DNA of 56,481 nt from Luminiphilus sp. (GTDB lineage: Bacteria > Pseudomonadota > Gammaproteobacteria > Pseudomonadales > Halieaceae), in assembly GCA_029253085.1 (NCBI GenBank), contig JAQXAF010000148.1, positions 1 through 56,481 on the forward strand. The letters are read 5' to 3'. Both the position numbers and the translations under genes were made by a program. Position 1 is the stretch's first letter. Every line of letters starts with the position of its first letter. Below the pieces are notes generated by a model. That model was given only the letters and a program-made list of their open reading frames with translations, was not told the origin of the DNA and did not search any database. Below, piece by piece: positions 53,234 to 56,481 of this stretch.

Positions 53234-54188
53234 AACGTTTTACTTCCTCAATCAGCTGGCCAGCCAGCGCTATTTTTTGTGTCGTATCTGTCATCATGGT
53301 GTCACATGTAAATACACGTTCACCGCGTAACCGTAGCACCTCCGCGGCGTCTTGATCTCGTCTGTCTAAAACCCAAAGGTCAACCAGTCCTGGATGCAAT
53401 GTCTTCATTTCATCCACCCACGATAACGCGGTCGGCTCCAGCCCTCGGTCAGCCATCATTTTTGCGAGAGGCCCTTTAATAGCCGCTCCATCAACAATGG
53501 GAGCGACTGCCACAACCTGAGCAGCACGCGTCAACGCTTCAACAATACCCGAAATGGCCAACATAGGGGCCAGACTGAGATAAGGGTTTGACGGACCCAA
53601 AATAACGCAGTCGCAACCTGCTTGGAGAAAAGCAAGCAAATCAGGCGCTGGAGCGGCCTCGATCGCGCCTTGATATTCTAGCGATTCGACCTTGGGCTCA
53701 CACCGGCGCCCAACAAAATAAGATTGAAAGTCTAAGTCACCCTCCGCCGTTGTAAGAACCGTACGAACTGATTGTTCTGAAGCGGGCACAATCTGAAGTC
53801 CTCGAATACCGAGTCTCTCAGCAAGATTGCCTGTAATGCATGTCAAACTTTGCCCCGCATCTAGCCCTTCACGACGCAAAAGGTGCATGGCAATATCACG
53901 ATCGCCCAACTGAAACCAGCTAGGCCCCCCTAAGCGCTCCACCTCGGCAAGCACCGACCAGCTCTCACTCTCACGCCCCCAGCCACGTTGCGCATCAATC
54001 GCGTCCGAAACTGCGTACAGAACACTGTCGGTATCGGGGCATACCAGCAACCCAAGATGCTCGAAGTCATCACCCGGATTCGTAAGTACTAAAGTTTCGG
54101 CGTGTTGCACAAGCCCATAGAAACCCCGAGCCAATCTGGCACCACCCCCGCCACCCGCTAGGAGCACTGTCCTAAGCCGCGGACTCAT
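53226..54188 (-). CDS. cofD: CofD/FbiA-type 2-phospho-L-lactate transferase
   Basis: The 320-residue protein has the family N-terminus VLLAGGGGGARLARGF, NPGDDFEHLGL, WFQLGDRDIAMHLLR, LTCITGNLAERLGI, and GPSNPYLSLAPMLAISGI. It transfers the activated phosphoacid to FO, giving F420-0 or dehydro-F420-0. The usual LAGGVGGAKL reads LAGGGGGARL here, a mild change. The stop overlaps cofC by 8 bases and the start overlaps cofE by 4, a tight operon. Confidence 0.93.
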   Translation of the reverse strand: MSPRLRTVLLAGGGGGARLARGFYGLVQHAETLVLTNPGDDFEHLGLLVCPDTDSVLYAVSDAIDAQRGWGRESESWSVLAEVERLGGPSWFQLGDRDIAMHLLRREGLDAGQSLTCITGNLAERLGIRGLQIVPASEQSVRTVLTTAEGDLDFQSYFVGRRCEPKVESLEYQGAIEAAPAPDLLAFLQAGCDCVILGPSNPYLSLAPMLAISGIVEALTRAAQVVAVAPIVDGAAIKGPLAKMMADRGLEPTALSWVDEMKTLHPGLVDLWVLDRRDQDAAEVLRLRGERVFTCDTMMTDTTQKIALAGQLIEEVKRFV

Positions 54189-54952
54189 CGAAACATATCT
54201 GCCGAATGAGGGCGCAATAAGGCACGCGAACTCCGCGGTTCACCAGAAGATCGTGAACAGCCTCGAATCCAGACAACCGGATTTCCCTCAGCAGCCTCGC
54301 CCTGCACTAGCGCAGCTGCAGCGGCGAGACCATCTGCCGTAGCGGGTTCAGTCACTCGAAGCTCATTGCCATAAAGATCCCGTTCGCCAACCTGATTCCA
54401 GAGCGGGTCAAGACCCGCAACGCCGATCGCATGACCCGTCGTTCCCAGGCGCCACGCCCGGCCCATACTGTCGTTAATAATGACCGGAACTTCAAATCCG
54501 TAGTTCTTGGAAAACCGCTGATTAAGACCAGAGGCACTGGCGTCTGGGTCTTGGGGCCATAACAAAACCCGCTCCTCGTCATCCTGAGCAATATTTGAGG
54601 CATCGATGCCAGCGTTTGCAAGCACGTGCCCACAGCAGTGCTCTGCAATAATAAGGCCGGGACGAGACCGTACAATTGTTCTCGATTCCGACAAAATGAG
54701 CTCTACCAAGCGCGCATCCTTCCCCGTCTCAGCCGCGAGATCAGTCGCTGCAACACCCGGTGAAACTGATGCCAAGGCGACCAATCGATCCTCAGCCTTT
54801 GACACTATTTTCTGGGCGATCACTAAGATATCGCCGGGCTCGGGTGCGAGCGCTTGCCGCGCAGTCGCAGAAACAATCAGAGCCACCAGATCGTCACCTG
54901 CAGTCACCTTGGGCAAATGCTCAACCGCTGTAAGAGTAAGCGTTGCTGGCAT
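54185..54952 (-). CDS. cofE: CofE-type F420-0:gamma-glutamyl ligase
   Basis: The 255-residue protein has GDILVIAQKIVSKAEDR, NAGIDASN and INDSMGRAWRLGTTGHAIGVAG, the family's GTP/metal and substrate motifs. It adds glutamates to F420-0. It is a single-domain protein without the C-terminal nitroreductase-like domain of mycobacterial FbiB. That domain reduces dehydro-F420, so another enzyme may do so here or the precursor is already reduced. The ATG start follows npdG by 7 bases. Confidence 0.93.
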   Translation of the reverse strand: MPATLTLTAVEHLPKVTAGDDLVALIVSATARQALAPEPGDILVIAQKIVSKAEDRLVALASVSPGVAATDLAAETGKDARLVELILSESRTIVRSRPGLIIAEHCCGHVLANAGIDASNIAQDDEERVLLWPQDPDASASGLNQRFSKNYGFEVPVIINDSMGRAWRLGTTGHAIGVAGLDPLWNQVGERDLYGNELRVTEPATADGLAAAAALVQGEAAEGNPVVWIRGCSRSSGEPRSSRALLRPHSADMFR

Positions 54953-54959
54953 TAGGCCA

Positions 54960-55631
54960 TCAAACCCCAGTTATACGAATGCCTGCATGGGTTTTATACT
55001 GCTTATTGATGTTGATGAGTATAGACGTCAGCGCCTCAGCCGCGGCGGCGTTATTGATCATGCCCGCGTGAAAGCCCCTCACATCAATAATTTGGAGAAT
55101 ATCAATTACCTGTTGCCGGGCCTCTTTGTTGTTGCCAGTAACGAGAACATCACAGTCTATAGTGTCGTCACTATTGAGGTGTGCTGCCGCCACGTTCTGC
55201 ATTGCACTGACGACCCGAACATTGTCGCCTAGCGCGACTTGCGCCAACTGGCCTGCACTACCGCCCTCGGGCAGCTGCACTCTTGCCACTTTTGGGGGCA
55301 CCAGAGGCACGGTCACATCAACCACAACTTTGCCCTGAACAGCCTCATGTATGCTCTCTAATGTAGCGCTATGTGCGGGAAAAGGTACCGTGACAAACAC
55401 TAGGTCTGCTGCAGTTGCCGCTTCAGAATTGCTAGCGCCCGATACCTGTAGCGCTCCCCATCCAGAGGTCTCCCCTAAGTTTTTAAGCGCTTCGGCAGCA
55501 CCCTGTGCTCCACTTTCATTGCGGGAGCCGACAATGACTCTAAATCCTGCTCTGGCCAATCGACGAGCTAAACCCGTACCAAGATCGCCGGTGCCACCAA
55601 TGATGCCCACCGTTATTGCACTTGTTTCCAC
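54960..55631 (-). CDS. npdG: F420:NADPH oxidoreductase
   Basis: The 223-residue protein has the N-terminal NADP-binding motif VGIIGGTGDLGTGLARRLA followed by GSRNE, then LVFVTVPFPAH, VVDVTVPLVPP, VSAMQNVAAAHL and NNAAAAEALTSILININ, as in Fno/NpdG enzymes. It exchanges hydride between NADPH and F420, so reduced F420 can be supplied without a hydrogenase. I place the start at a GTG (55631) with GAGGG 8 bases upstream. It leads the F420 operon. A weak type-2 inverted repeat lies about 75-90 bases upstream. Confidence 0.9.
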   Translation of the reverse strand: METSAITVGIIGGTGDLGTGLARRLARAGFRVIVGSRNESGAQGAAEALKNLGETSGWGALQVSGASNSEAATAADLVFVTVPFPAHSATLESIHEAVQGKVVVDVTVPLVPPKVARVQLPEGGSAGQLAQVALGDNVRVVSAMQNVAAAHLNSDDTIDCDVLVTGNNKEARQQVIDILQIIDVRGFHAGMINNAAAAEALTSILININKQYKTHAGIRITGV

Positions 55632-55956
55632 GATAAAACCCTCTACTTGACCTGCTATGGTTGACAAGCGCTAACGGCTTGCAGTTGTATAGTGTTACCA
55701 AGAGACTTGCTGAACACAAGTAAGTTTAGCAAACTCCACCTTAGGTCAGCCAATTCGCCAGACATTATAATGGGCCCGCGGCAGGAAAGAGATGGCAGCG
55801 AGCAACCTAAACACTGCTGTAACCGCTGCAAGCTAACGATGTAAACCAGACTTATCCTTCGGTGCCATCGTTTTCACTAAATGCCACATTGGATCGACTT
55901 GAAGAATCAACAACACTGCCCATGACAAAGCAGAGATTTTCACGAGGGAACGAAGA
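55632..55956. other. 325-base divergent intergenic region (F420 operon / Baeyer-Villiger monooxygenase)
   Basis: No gene is supported; the region should hold promoters for both directions. It contains the inverted repeat at 55705-55721. Confidence 0.5.
55705..55721. promoter_or_regulatory. Inverted repeat ACTTG-N7-CAAGT, weak type-2 operator-like site
   Basis: The 17-base element has the same arms and spacing as the sites at 2597 and 39363, but the inner 7 bases differ at most positions. It lies 74 bases upstream of npdG. By eye these three are the only ACTTG-N7-CAAGT matches in the window, and all are intergenic. Confidence 0.4.
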
Positions 55957-56481
55957 ATGCAATCATCACAAACCACTGATTTTGACGCCATTGTCGTAGG
56001 TGCAGGCTTCGCAGGTGTAGCGCTCACCCACTACTTACGCGAGGCCGGACTCACCCTCAAAGTGTTTGATCGTGCTCCCGATATCGGCGGCACTTGGGCC
56101 TGGAACAAATACCCGGGCGCAGCAACCGATAGCGAGGGTTATTACTATTGCCTAACCTTCTCAAAGGAGGTGCTTGAGGAGTGGACCTGGTCCAAGCGCT
56201 ACCCCGGATGGGAGGAAACTCAAAATTATCTTCGCTTCGTAGCCGATAAGTTTGATATGTGGCCACACCTGCAATTCAATACCGAAATAACCCGCGCAGA
56301 ATATCAAGCGGACCGTGGGATTTGGATTGTTACTACGGGCGACGGCGCGACCCATACCTGCCGATTTTTCATTAGTGGTATGGGCATGATTTCACAACCG
56401 CAGATCCCTAACATTCCCGGCCAAGCCACCTTCAAAGGTCCCTGTTTTCATTCTTCTCGTTGGCCTGAGGGACTTGAATTT
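55957..56481 (+). CDS. Baeyer-Villiger type flavin monooxygenase, N-terminal part, cut by window edge
   Basis: The first 175 residues are present. They show the FAD-binding motif VVGAGFAGVALTHYL near residue 14, IGGTWAWNKYPGAATDSE, and the type I Baeyer-Villiger fingerprint FxGxxxHxxxW in FKGPCFHSSRWPEG. The family inserts oxygen into a ketone to give an ester or lactone using NADPH. GAGGG lies 9 bases before the ATG. It is divergent from the F420 operon. An ester or lactone product would fit the alpha/beta hydrolase at 34.4 kb, but that link is inference. Confidence 0.92.
   Translation, partial: MQSSQTTDFDAIVVGAGFAGVALTHYLREAGLTLKVFDRAPDIGGTWAWNKYPGAATDSEGYYYCLTFSKEVLEEWTWSKRYPGWEETQNYLRFVADKFDMWPHLQFNTEITRAEYQADRGIWIVTTGDGATHTCRFFISGMGMISQPQIPNIPGQATFKGPCFHSSRWPEGLEF

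Noticed and set aside
1-56481. tRNA genes, IS elements, integrases, CRISPR arrays or an origin
   Set aside because: I saw no transposase or integrase protein, no regular spaced repeats and no tRNA-like cloverleaf; a dedicated scan could still reveal a short remnant.

Overview
The window looks like a catabolic accessory region from a Gram-negative, probably marine gammaproteobacterial, chromosome. The clues are a TonB-dependent receptor, an O-antigen-ligase-like membrane protein, periplasmic PQQ dehydrogenases with fused cytochrome c, intermediate GC, and frequent GGAG-type ribosome binding sites. The taxonomic call is inference: there is no rRNA or other marker gene here. No tRNA, IS element, integrase or CRISPR array was seen.

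Layout. (1) 0-5.4 kb, minus strand: MDR reductase, P450, VOC protein, P450, SnoaL-like protein and a CoA ligase cut by the window edge. (2) 5.8-13.9 kb: GFA protein, several SDRs, a Rieske ferredoxin, a second MDR reductase, a Rieske oxygenase, a SnoaL-like protein and TetR regulator 1. (3) 14.2-20 kb, plus strand: DUF35 protein, degenerate thiolase, Rieske oxygenase, ThuA-like protein and secreted DUF3604 protein. (4) 20.3-27.6 kb: acyl-CoA dehydrogenases, an adrenodoxin-type ferredoxin, a CoA ligase and an SDR. (5) 27.6-33 kb: third Rieske oxygenase, second ThuA-like protein, third MDR reductase and a PQQ/cytochrome c dehydrogenase. (6) 33.4-43.9 kb: a minus-strand operon (SDR, APH-like kinase, CoA ligase, TetR regulator 2, alpha/beta hydrolase, luciferase-like oxidoreductase), then an acyl-CoA dehydrogenase, a second PQQ dehydrogenase and a rhodanese-like protein. 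(7) 44.3-50 kb: O-antigen-ligase-like protein, SDR, SnoaL-like proteins and the TonB receptor. (8) 50.1-55.6 kb: a complete-looking coenzyme F420 operon (F420:NADPH oxidoreductase, CofE, CofD, CofC, fused CofG/CofH). (9) The start of a Baeyer-Villiger monooxygenase runs off the right edge.

How it fits together (inference): the receptor could import a hydrophobic substrate. PQQ dehydrogenases, P450s, Rieske oxygenases, SDRs and the Baeyer-Villiger enzyme would oxidise it. CoA ligases, acyl-CoA dehydrogenases and the DUF35/thiolase-like pair, which resembles steroid side-chain retro-aldolases, would shorten it. The MDR and luciferase-like reductases could use NADPH or F420H2. The substrate cannot be read from sequence; steroid- or terpenoid-like is the best guess.

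Two families of inverted repeats stand out. One (CAAACA-N4-TGYTTG and variants) lies in five divergent promoter regions between 5.4 and 22.8 kb, including that of TetR 1. The other (ACTTG-N7-CAAGT, extended to a perfect 29-bp palindrome at 39.36 kb) lies ahead of the operon encoding TetR 2, upstream of a P450, and, more weakly, ahead of the F420 operon. This suggests two TetR regulons, the second of which may link F420 synthesis to the catabolic genes.
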